Origin: Xanthobacteraceae bacterium
Lineage (GTDB): Bacteria > Pseudomonadota > Alphaproteobacteria > Rhizobiales > Xanthobacteraceae
Assembly (NCBI GenBank): GCA_019241285.1
Contig: JAFAXD010000160.1
Span: 1 to 33,905 of the forward strand
Reading direction: 5' to 3'
Length of the DNA stretch: 33,905 nucleotides
How positions within the stretch are numbered: the first letter of the stretch is position 1; every line of letters starts with the position of its first letter. The position numbers were made by a program, and so were the translations under genes. This document shows, piece by piece, positions 22,937-29,739 of the stretch. The notes under the pieces were generated by a model that was not told where the DNA came from, made no database searches, and was given only the letters and a program-made list of their open reading frames with translations.

Positions 22937-23704
22937 GTGTCACGGCTTGCGCCTAGCGCTGGGAGGGGGGTTGGCGCGGCGCCACTCGGGCCGCCGCGCA
23001 GCTTGACCCAGATGCTGATCGAGCGGCTGAGCGCGCAGATTACGGCTGGCGAGCTTAAGCCGGGCGCACAATTGCCGACCGAGCCGGAGCTGATCGCCGC
23101 GACAGGTGTAAGTCGCACGGTGGTGCGCGAGGCGGTGGCTGCGCTGCGCGCCGAGGGGTTGGTGGTGACACGCCAGGGCGTCGGCGCCTTTGTGGCGGAA
23201 GCGCCGCGGAGGCCGTTTCGCATCGACACGGGCGATCTGCAGTCTCTTCGCGACGTAATTCAGGTGATGGAGCTGCGCACCGGGGTTGAAGTCGAAGCAG
23301 CGGGTCTTGCTGCCGAGCGGGCGTCAGCGGCGGAGTTGCGCAAAATCAAGGATGCGTTCGACGCGATCGCGGCGGCAGTCGCGCGTGGCGACGCTGCCGT
23401 CGATCAGGATTTCGCGTTTCACTGCCGCATTGCCGAGGCCACCGACAACCCGCAATTCGTCCGCTTCCTCGATTACCTCGGCCGCTTCATCATTCCGCGC
23501 CAGACGATCCGGATCAGCGTCGGTTCTCCCCCGGAGCGGCGGGCCTATTTGGAGCGCATCCAGAACGAACACAGGGATATCCTCCGCGCGGTGCGCGAGC
23601 GCTCGCCGGCCCGGGCACGCGCCGCGATGCGCGCCCACCTAGCCAACAGCCGCAAGCGCTATCAGAAACTCGCCGAGGAGCTGGAGCGTAGCGCAGAGGG
23701 CTAA
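22937..23704 (+). CDS. FadR-type GntR-family transcriptional regulator (uronate/TRAP locus)
   Basis: The 255-residue regulator starts at the GTG at 22937, with a GGGAAG ribosome site seven bases upstream. The N-terminal winged helix is LIERLSAQITAGELKPGAQLPTEPELIAATGVSRTVVREAVAALRAEGLVVTRQGVGAFVAE. The C-terminal FCD ligand-binding domain keeps DQDFAFHCRIAEATDNPQF, the EH in QNEHRDILRAV and the final AHL, consistent with the metal-coordinating histidines of the family. It probably senses a sugar acid or catabolic intermediate and represses the divergent TRAP operon and itself. It is 25 bp from the uronate dehydrogenase-like gene downstream, so it may also be co-transcribed with it. Confidence 0.93.
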   Translation: MSRLAPSAGRGVGAAPLGPPRSLTQMLIERLSAQITAGELKPGAQLPTEPELIAATGVSRTVVREAVAALRAEGLVVTRQGVGAFVAEAPRRPFRIDTGDLQSLRDVIQVMELRTGVEVEAAGLAAERASAAELRKIKDAFDAIAAAVARGDAAVDQDFAFHCRIAEATDNPQFVRFLDYLGRFIIPRQTIRISVGSPPERRAYLERIQNEHRDILRAVRERSPARARAAMRAHLANSRKRYQKLAEELERSAEG

Positions 23705-23729
23705 TCGCGCCGCATGATGGAGTAAAAGC

Positions 23730-24548
23730 GTGAGTGACATCAGAACAGTGCTGATCACCGGCGCCGCCGGCGATCTCGGGTCCCGAATGCGCCGGTTGCT
23801 TAAGGACGCTTATCGCCTGCGCCTGACAGATCTCAAGCGGCCCACCAATCTCGCTCCCGATGAAGAGTTTGTGCAGGCCGACCTCGCTGATATCAGCGCG
23901 CTCGAAAAAGCGGTCGCCGGCGTGGACGGCATCGTGCATTTCGGCGGGTTCGCGGTGGAAGGCACGTGGCCGATCATCCTGCATGCCAACATCATCGGCT
24001 GCTACAATCTGTTTGACGTGGCGCACCGCAATGGCGTCAAGCGCGTCGTGTTCGCCTCATCCAATCACGCCATCGGTTTCTATCCGCGCCGCCGTCGCAT
24101 CGGGGTCAACGAGCCGGTGCGTCCGGACAGCCGCTACGGCATGAGCAAGGCGTTCGGCGAAGCCGTCGGCGCGCTTTACGCCTACAAGCACGGCATGCGC
24201 GTGACCTGCATCCGCATCGGCAACGTGAGCGATGAGCCCGCCGACCGGCGCCGGTTGTCGATCTGGCTCAAGCCCGAGGACCTGGCGCAACTCGTGCACA
24301 TCGGGCTCGATCACCCGGATATCCGGCACGAGATCTTCTACGGCGTCTCCGACAATGTCCGCGGCTTTTGGGACAATGAAGCGGCGTTCCGTTACGGCTA
24401 CCGCCCGCAGGGAAAATCTGAGGACTATCGCGACGCCGCGCTGGCTGCACAGACGAAACTGCGAACCGATCCAATTTCCGAATGGTACCAGGGCGGTCCG
24501 TTCTGCAGCGATGAGTATGACGCGGAGGGCGATCCGTCGGCTGTGTGA
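23730..24548 (+). CDS. Uronate dehydrogenase-like NAD-dependent short-chain dehydrogenase
   Basis: Uronate dehydrogenase oxidises D-galacturonate or D-glucuronate with NAD+ to the aldaro-lactone. The 272-residue protein has the extended SDR fold. The nucleotide motif GAAGDLG starts at residue 11. LADISALEKAVAGVDGIVHFGG and the substrate-binding ASSNHAIGFYPR lie around residues 109-120. The catalytic pair is Tyr136 and Lys140 in YGMSK. RIGNVSDEPADRRRLSIWLKPEDLAQL is a strong signature of the uronate dehydrogenase family. The start is a GTG at 23730. Its position between two TRAP systems and a FadR regulator supports import and oxidation of a hexuronate. No downstream lactonase or aldarate dehydratase gene is present. 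Confidence 0.85.
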   Translation: MSDIRTVLITGAAGDLGSRMRRLLKDAYRLRLTDLKRPTNLAPDEEFVQADLADISALEKAVAGVDGIVHFGGFAVEGTWPIILHANIIGCYNLFDVAHRNGVKRVVFASSNHAIGFYPRRRRIGVNEPVRPDSRYGMSKAFGEAVGALYAYKHGMRVTCIRIGNVSDEPADRRRLSIWLKPEDLAQLVHIGLDHPDIRHEIFYGVSDNVRGFWDNEAAFRYGYRPQGKSEDYRDAALAAQTKLRTDPISEWYQGGPFCSDEYDAEGDPSAV

Positions 24549-24696
24549 GCGACGGCTCCAACAAGCCGCAAACCACGTGACGTTCGCAACAGTCGGCTCG
24601 GCTCTCATGGATGACAAACAGACGGGGCCGGCTTAGGCTGACGGCAGGCGGCGACTTCTCGATGTGCCCGTAAGAAGCTTTGAAAGCAACGGGCGG

Positions 24697-24714
24697 TCGG
24701 TTCTTGCGAACCGA
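24697..24714. promoter_or_regulatory. Inverted repeat upstream of the second dctP
   Basis: TCGGTTC (24697-24703) and GAACCGA (24708-24714) are perfect inverted arms around TTGC, 40 bp upstream of the dctP ATG at 24755. The sequence differs from the operator candidate at 22898-22920, so the two TRAP operons may answer to different regulators. It could equally be an RNA hairpin in the leader. Confidence 0.4.
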
Positions 24715-24754
24715 ACCGTACGGCAAAGAAATCAAAATCCGGGAGGAACTCGAA

Positions 24755-25762
24755 ATGCGCGTCATCAACATTGCCGGTATGTCTGCCGCATCATGGCTCG
24801 CTGCGACTGTCGCTATTGCGACCACCGCGAGCGCGCAGGAGACCAAGCATTATCGCTTTGCCCATGATCAGCAGCTCAATTCCGGGTACAGCGTCGCCTA
24901 CGATATTTTCTCGACCAAGCTCAAGGATTTGAGCAAAGGCAAGATGCTCGTCGATCAATATCCCGGCGCGCAATTGGGTCAGGAGCCGCAGCTTCTGCAG
25001 CTGGTCAAATCCGGCGACCTTGATTTCGCGATTGTATCGTCAGCCAACACTGCAACGATCTCGCCGCAGGCTGGCGTCATGTCGCTGCATTTCCTGTTCC
25101 GGTCCGAAGATCACAACATAAAATCCCTCGGCGATCAGAAAGTATTCGAGGCGATCAGAGATATGATCGCCGACACCACGCAGGGAATCCACGTGATCGG
25201 TCTTGGCACCCAGGGGTTCCGTCACCTTTATGGCAAGAAGCCGATACGCAAGGTCGAGGACCTTGCCGGCCTGAAGGTCCGCGTTCAGGCAACCGCCACC
25301 GAAGATACGATGTTCCCAGCCTACGGTGCGCAAACCGTCCACATGCCGTTCGGGAGCGTTTATACGTCGTTGCAAACCGGCGTTGTCGATTTTGCCGAGA
25401 ATGCGGTCAATGTCTATCTCATCAACAAACACTATGAGGTTGCGCCCGTGCTTTCGATGAGCGAGCATGAGGCGAACAATGCGGTTGTCTGGATCAGCGA
25501 TAAGCTGTGGCAGAGTCTGGACGCGGATCAGAAGCAATGGGTGCTGACCGCCGGCAGAGACGTCAGCGCGCAAGAGCCAAAGAGGGGGTTCGAGCTTGAG
25601 CGCCAGGCAGCGACCAAGCTTAGTGGAATGGGGGTCAAGATCGTCACCGACGTCGACAAGGCAGGATTTCAGAAAATCGCCAATCCGTATCTGGACAAGC
25701 TTGCGAAGGACCTCGGCCCACACGCCGACAAGGTCAAGACTTTGATCCGATCAATAAACTGA
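24755..25762 (+). CDS. dctP: TRAP transporter periplasmic binding protein, DctP family (second system)
   Basis: The 335-residue precursor starts at the ATG at 24755, with GGGAGGA eight bases upstream. An upstream in-frame start at 24680 lacks such a site and would spoil the signal peptide. The signal is ASWLAATVAIATTASA before QETKHYRFAHDQ. The DctP fold includes KDLSKGKMLVDQYPGAQLGQEPQLLQLVKSGDLDFAIVSSA, the ligand-arginine segment GLKVRVQATATEDTM, and SLQTGVVDFAENAVNVY. It is more divergent from the first DctP than a recent duplicate would be, so a different cargo is likely. It heads a plus-strand dctPQM operon. Confidence 0.95.
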   Translation: MRVINIAGMSAASWLAATVAIATTASAQETKHYRFAHDQQLNSGYSVAYDIFSTKLKDLSKGKMLVDQYPGAQLGQEPQLLQLVKSGDLDFAIVSSANTATISPQAGVMSLHFLFRSEDHNIKSLGDQKVFEAIRDMIADTTQGIHVIGLGTQGFRHLYGKKPIRKVEDLAGLKVRVQATATEDTMFPAYGAQTVHMPFGSVYTSLQTGVVDFAENAVNVYLINKHYEVAPVLSMSEHEANNAVVWISDKLWQSLDADQKQWVLTAGRDVSAQEPKRGFELERQAATKLSGMGVKIVTDVDKAGFQKIANPYLDKLAKDLGPHADKVKTLIRSIN

Positions 25763-25825
25763 GCGCTTCCAAAGTAGGAGCGGAGCTAGGGCAGTCCTTC
25801 TAGATAGCCTGTTGGGGCGTGGGCG

Positions 25826-26410
25826 ATGGGCGTTGCCGAAAGGCTGGTGTTGAACCGGGAGCGTCACCTGAAATGGCGGGCGTTCGACAAGCTCGAAATG
25901 GTGTTGATGGTTCTGTGCGGGCTGACGCTGTTAGGCTTCTCGGTTTCCGTCGCACTGGACATCCTCACGCGTACCCTGGGCCATCCCTGGCTGTGGCTCC
26001 AGGAGGTCACCTCGACGCTCTTCATTTACGGCATCTTTATTGGTGCGGCGGTCGCAACCCGGCGCAACGACCATCTCTATTTGACCGCCGTTTCAGACGC
26101 GCTGCATGGGACGCCGCGGCTGATCGTCGAAGTCGTGATCCGTGTGACCGTGCTTGTCGTCGCGATCTGCCTCGTCTATTTCGGTTACCTCAATTACCTG
26201 CGGGGTTTTGGCAGCTTCCGACTGCCATCCGGGACGCCGATCGCGTCGCTCTATGCCGCCATTCCGCTGTCCGGCGTCCTGATTGCGTTGTTCACCATCG
26301 AGCAGCTGGTCAACGGTTGTCGTCACGGGTTCGAATATCCCGAGCCACGAGACGGACCGGACTCCGCAACTCCCGTCGGGCCTGCCTGGTTGACGAGGGA
26401 AAACTCGTGA
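25826..26410 (+). CDS. dctQ: TRAP transporter small permease subunit (second system)
   Basis: The 194-residue protein has four hydrophobic segments: LEMVLMVLCGLTLLGFSVSVALDILTRTL, STLFIYGIFIGAAVATRRNDH, VVIRVTVLVVAICLVYFGYLNYL and YAAIPLSGVLIALFTIEQLVNG. The WLQEVTSTLFIYGIFIG and RRNDHLYL stretches are characteristic of DctQ. A hydrophilic C-terminal tail of about 30 residues follows. The stop overlaps the GTG start of dctM (GTGA). It follows dctP by 63 bp. Confidence 0.92.
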   Translation: MGVAERLVLNRERHLKWRAFDKLEMVLMVLCGLTLLGFSVSVALDILTRTLGHPWLWLQEVTSTLFIYGIFIGAAVATRRNDHLYLTAVSDALHGTPRLIVEVVIRVTVLVVAICLVYFGYLNYLRGFGSFRLPSGTPIASLYAAIPLSGVLIALFTIEQLVNGCRHGFEYPEPRDGPDSATPVGPAWLTRENS

Positions 26411-27747
26411 GCTCCCCGGTCGTCCTCGGTTTGATGACCTTCTGCTTTCTGTTCTTCGGATATCTCGGCGTTCCGGTTCCCTTCTCTCTGCTGGCTGGCG
26501 TGTTCGTCGGCGCGGCGCTCACCGACGTCTCACTCGCCGCAATAATTCAAAAGATGTTTGACGGTGTGGATTCCGAGGCACTGTTGGCCATTCCGTTCTT
26601 TCTTCTCGTCGGCGAGCTGATGAGTTCCGCGAACGTCGTGGTGCGGGTCGCCAACCTGTCGCTGGCACTCGTCGGACATATCCGTGGCGGCCTGTCGCAA
26701 GTCGTTACCGTCTTCAGCATGTTCTTTTCGGAAATGTCCGGATCGACCACCGCCGATGTCGCGGTCATCAGCCGCGCGCTCGGCGGGCCGATGAAGAAAG
26801 AAAACTACGATCCGGCGTTCATCGCTGCGATCATCGCCGCCGCTTCAACAATCGCCGCCCTGGTGCCACCCAGTATTACGGCGGTGGTCTACGGTGCTGT
26901 CGGCAATGTCTCGATCGCCGGGTTGTTCATGGCCGGCGTGGTCCCCGGGCTGATGATCGGTTTCGGTTTGATGATCTATTGCTATTTCTTCGGTCCGCCC
27001 GGACGGCGCGTCGCCCGGGCACCGTTCGGCGAAGTCGCGCGTGCCGCAAGGGACGCCGCGCTGCCGATGATGATCCCTGTCATTCTTCTGGGCGGGATCC
27101 TCACCGGCTGGTTTACGCCGACCGAAGCCGGCGTCGTCGCCGTTGTGTGGATTATCGTGGTGATCATACCGGCGCTGAATCGTCGGCATCTGCGGATGCT
27201 TCCGTACGATTTCTGTATGGCCGGCCTGATCTTTTCATTGCCTCTGATCACAATCGGCGCCGCCAACACGTTTGGCTGGATGCTGGCCTATATGCGCGGT
27301 GCCATCGTCATTGCCGACTGGATCACTTCAATCGCGGGAAACGATCCGCATCTGATCATGCTTCTGCTCGTGCTACTGTTCACGGTTATCGGCGACTTCA
27401 TCGAGCCGGTGCCGACCATCATTATCTTCATGCCACTCGTGAACACACTGACACAGGTCGGCGACATCAACCCAGTCCACATGGGTGTGGTCCTGATAGC
27501 CACCCTCGCGTTCGGACTGATTACACCGCCATATGGTCTGGTTCTGCTTATGGCGTCGAAGTTTGTCGGCGTCCGTTTCTCGCACGCGCTACGCGCCGCC
27601 CTGCCGATCTACGTCGTATTCTTTGTCACCATCGCTTTCACCATCTTTTTCCCGCAGGTCGTCCTGTGGCTCCCCAAGCAGGTCATTCCCGCCTCGGTCG
27701 GCTGCTTCAAGGCGCCCGAGGGACCCGGCTACATTTGTCCCAAATAG
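26407..27747 (+). CDS. dctM: TRAP transporter large permease subunit (second system)
   Basis: The 446-residue protein starts at the GTG at 26407. The open frame reaches back to 25819, but that region is the dctQ gene in another frame. About twelve membrane segments are seen, with the DctM landmarks EALLAIPFFLLVGELMSSANVVVRVANLSLALVGHIRGGLSQVVTVFSMFFSEMSGSTTADVAVISRALGGPMKKENYDPAF and VIGDFIEPVPTIIIFMPLVNTLTQVGDINPVHMGVVLIATLAFGLITPPYGLVLL. The C-terminus is extended by about 15 hydrophilic residues (CFKAPEGPGYICPK). Only 14 bp separate its stop from the convergent Rieske ferredoxin stop. Confidence 0.95.
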   Translation: MSSPVVLGLMTFCFLFFGYLGVPVPFSLLAGVFVGAALTDVSLAAIIQKMFDGVDSEALLAIPFFLLVGELMSSANVVVRVANLSLALVGHIRGGLSQVVTVFSMFFSEMSGSTTADVAVISRALGGPMKKENYDPAFIAAIIAAASTIAALVPPSITAVVYGAVGNVSIAGLFMAGVVPGLMIGFGLMIYCYFFGPPGRRVARAPFGEVARAARDAALPMMIPVILLGGILTGWFTPTEAGVVAVVWIIVVIIPALNRRHLRMLPYDFCMAGLIFSLPLITIGAANTFGWMLAYMRGAIVIADWITSIAGNDPHLIMLLLVLLFTVIGDFIEPVPTIIIFMPLVNTLTQVGDINPVHMGVVLIATLAFGLITPPYGLVLLMASKFVGVRFSHALRAALPIYVVFFVTIAFTIFFPQVVLWLPKQVIPASVGCFKAPEGPGYICPK

Positions 27748-27761
27748 GTGACCATCGCCGG

Positions 27762-28151
27762 CTATCGTTGGTTGGCGTGTGTGGCGCGCGCGATGGTGAC
27801 ATAAACCGCACCATCCTTCACCCGCACCGGAATGCGCCGCAGCCGCACGCGTTTGTCCGTAGGGTGCACCCCGGTGCGGATATCGAACTCAAATCCATGC
27901 CACGGGCAGATGATGTTCATCTGCGTCTTGGAGAACACACGCCCGCTGCTTGTTCCATCGCTTGCGACCGCCTCGAGCGCGAGCGGCAGCATTTTGCCTT
28001 GGCATACCGGCCCATCGAGGTGTGGGCAGCGGTTCTCATAGGCAAAGACCTCGTCGCCGAGCCGGAAGACGCCGATCTGCTGGCCCTCGATCTCCACCAC
28101 CTTGCGGCCAGGATCATCCAGCGCTGCAACCTCGCACACCCGCACGTCCAT
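27762..28151 (-). CDS. Rieske [2Fe-2S] ferredoxin-like protein with a long cluster spacer
   Basis: The 129-residue protein starts at the ATG at 28151, five bases after the stop of the preceding gene. The alternative GTG at 28190 would overlap that gene. The cluster ligands are Cys42-Pro-His44 and Cys82-Pro-Trp-His85 in RCPHLDGPVCQG and ICPWHGFEFDIRTG. The 37 residues between the pairs are about twice the usual spacing; the insert includes LPLALEAVASDGTSSGRVFSKTQM. It would carry single electrons to an oxygenase. In this operon the oxygenase is an HpaB-type flavin enzyme, which normally needs no ferredoxin, so its partner could be the operon's other enzymes or the Rieske oxygenase gene at 16012. 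Confidence 0.9.
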   Translation of the reverse strand: MDVRVCEVAALDDPGRKVVEIEGQQIGVFRLGDEVFAYENRCPHLDGPVCQGKMLPLALEAVASDGTSSGRVFSKTQMNIICPWHGFEFDIRTGVHPTDKRVRLRRIPVRVKDGAVYVTIARATHANQR

Positions 28152-28156
28152 CGCGT

Positions 28157-28447
28157 TCAGCCCTGTTGCGGGCGCGTACGCCCGTGCCACATGGAGAGAT
28201 CAAACATGTTGAGGTCGGCGACGCGGATCATCTCACTCACCACGGTTGCGACATCCGTTGCCGTCACCTTCTCGGCAAGCAGCGGGGGCGGAAACGTGTC
28301 GCGCACCTCGCAGCGCAAGGCGTAAAGCCGCACGGCAGCGGTCATCACCGCGGCGAGTTCCTGATCCGTGAGATCGCCGTCGGCCGGCTGCGCTAGATCC
28401 TGTTCGGCCAGGGTCACGAACTGCGCGACACACGCAGCGGCGCTCAC
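28157..28447 (-). CDS. Unknown 96-residue protein coupled to the amidohydrolase gene
   Basis: I do not recognise this protein. It starts at a GTG at 28447 that overlaps the TGA of the amidohydrolase (GTGA), and its stop is five bases before the ferredoxin start. This placement argues that it is a real operon member. The frame is open further upstream to 28615, but that portion lies inside the amidohydrolase gene. The sequence is predicted mainly helical, acidic in the first half (AEQDLAQPADGDLTDQELAAVMTAAVRLYALRCEVRDTFPPPLL) and ends MFDLSMWHGRTRPQQG. It has no signal peptide, no membrane segment and no metal motif, although Cys6 and Cys47 are present. An accessory or assembly factor for the hydroxylase or ferredoxin is possible. 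Confidence 0.72.
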   Translation of the reverse strand: MSAAACVAQFVTLAEQDLAQPADGDLTDQELAAVMTAAVRLYALRCEVRDTFPPPLLAEKVTATDVATVVSEMIRVADLNMFDLSMWHGRTRPQQG

Positions 28448-29712
28448 GCCACACCCGCTGCGGCGCGGGCGGCGAGCACGTCCTTGGCGCGGGGACGCAA
28501 CCGCTTGACCGGCAGATTGAACACGCGCGCTGCATTCAGCCCGAGAATATTGCGCTTGGCCTGATCGCTGAGAAACGGCAAGGTCGTGATCGCGCTCGGC
28601 GGGTCGAAATCCCAATGCGGCCAGTCGGAGGCAAACAGCAGCTGCGTGTCTGCGTTGATCTTGCGCATGGTCATTTCCAACAACTCGAGATCGTTCCGCT
28701 CGAGCGGCTGACTCGAATAGTACATCTCGCGCATGTATTCGCTCGGCAGACGCTTCAGCCCCGGCGCCTCGCTTTGACGCATCATCACTTCATGGTCGAG
28801 CCGCTGCATCAGGAACGGAACCCACGCGAGCCCGCTCTCGACCCAGACCACCTTCATGTTCGGGTAGCGCTCGGGCATCGCGTTGATGATCCAGTTGGTC
28901 ATATGGATCAGGTTGTAGTGCACGAACGAGAGCGCGTGCATGGAGACGAAGCGATTGAGCTGCGTGAAGGAGGGGTCATCCCAGTGCGGGCCGGCATGGA
29001 ACACCAGTGGCTTGCCGGTCTCCTCGATCATGCTGAACAGGCGCGCATATTGGTTGTGATGCACGCCCTTGTGCCGCACGGCGCAGATCGTGAAGCCGAT
29101 GATGCCCGGCCGGTCGCCATATTCGCGCACGAGCTTCTCGCACTCGACCGGTGAATTGAACGGCAGATAGAGCAGCGCGATGATACGCGGGTCTTCGGGC
29201 AGAATGCGCTCGATCAGCCAGCGCGCGTAGGCGCGCGCGAGCTCGACCTCGATGTCCTCCATCGGGTTCATGCCGAGGTGCAGCATCGCGGTGGGGAAGA
29301 TCACCTGATAATCGAGACCCATGGTTTCGATCGTGCGACGCACGATCTGTACGAACCGGTGCCCGGCCTTGGCGGGATCGTCGGTCTGCTCCTGCGGGCC
29401 AGACTGATGCGGGATGCGCCCGGCCATTGCCTGAAACGTCATGCCAGGTTGCATGTTGATCAGTGGCAGCGACCCCGGGCGCAGCATTGCCTGCGCGGTC
29501 TGCTTGAGCACGTCGTTGCCGAGGAGGTCGATGATTTCCGGCCAGAAGCCGCCTTCCTGCAGGTGCGCGTCGACGTCGACGATCAGCTCGTAATCGTCGT
29601 GGCTCTGCGCCTGCACGGCGGCGCGCGCCAGGTAGGCACGCGTGTCGGTCGCAGCCGTAATCTCCGGAAGCTCGGGCAGCGAGGTCGCCTTGGGCGCGGC
29701 ACGGTCCAGCAT
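28444..29712 (-). CDS. ACMSD-type amidohydrolase (amidohydrolase 2 family)
   Basis: The 422-residue protein belongs to the family of aminocarboxymuconate-semialdehyde decarboxylase-type metal enzymes, which include decarboxylases and hydratases of aromatic catabolism. The N-terminal metal motif is VDVDAHLQEGG (D-x-D-x-H form). Further likely metal or active-site segments are VFHAGPHWDDPSF, ERYPNMKVVWVESGLAWVPFLMQRLDHE and FASDWPHWDFDPP, the last carrying the conserved Asp. An N-terminal extension of about 40 residues precedes the barrel. An AGGGAGG site lies just upstream of the ATG at 29712. It follows the HpaB-type gene by 27 bp and overlaps the next gene, so the four minus-strand genes form one operon. 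The specific reaction is unknown. Confidence 0.9.
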   Translation of the reverse strand: MLDRAAPKATSLPELPEITAATDTRAYLARAAVQAQSHDDYELIVDVDAHLQEGGFWPEIIDLLGNDVLKQTAQAMLRPGSLPLINMQPGMTFQAMAGRIPHQSGPQEQTDDPAKAGHRFVQIVRRTIETMGLDYQVIFPTAMLHLGMNPMEDIEVELARAYARWLIERILPEDPRIIALLYLPFNSPVECEKLVREYGDRPGIIGFTICAVRHKGVHHNQYARLFSMIEETGKPLVFHAGPHWDDPSFTQLNRFVSMHALSFVHYNLIHMTNWIINAMPERYPNMKVVWVESGLAWVPFLMQRLDHEVMMRQSEAPGLKRLPSEYMREMYYSSQPLERNDLELLEMTMRKINADTQLLFASDWPHWDFDPPSAITTLPFLSDQAKRNILGLNAARVFNLPVKRLRPRAKDVLAARAAAGVA

Positions 29713-29739
29713 CGGTGGCCTCCCTGGTTTCAGTACAGC

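Noticed and set aside
25819-26406. Apparent DctQ-DctM fusion from the long open frame that ends at 27747
   Set aside because: The front part is the dctQ gene read in the wrong frame. DctQ is complete in its own frame and overlaps the dctM GTG by four bases.
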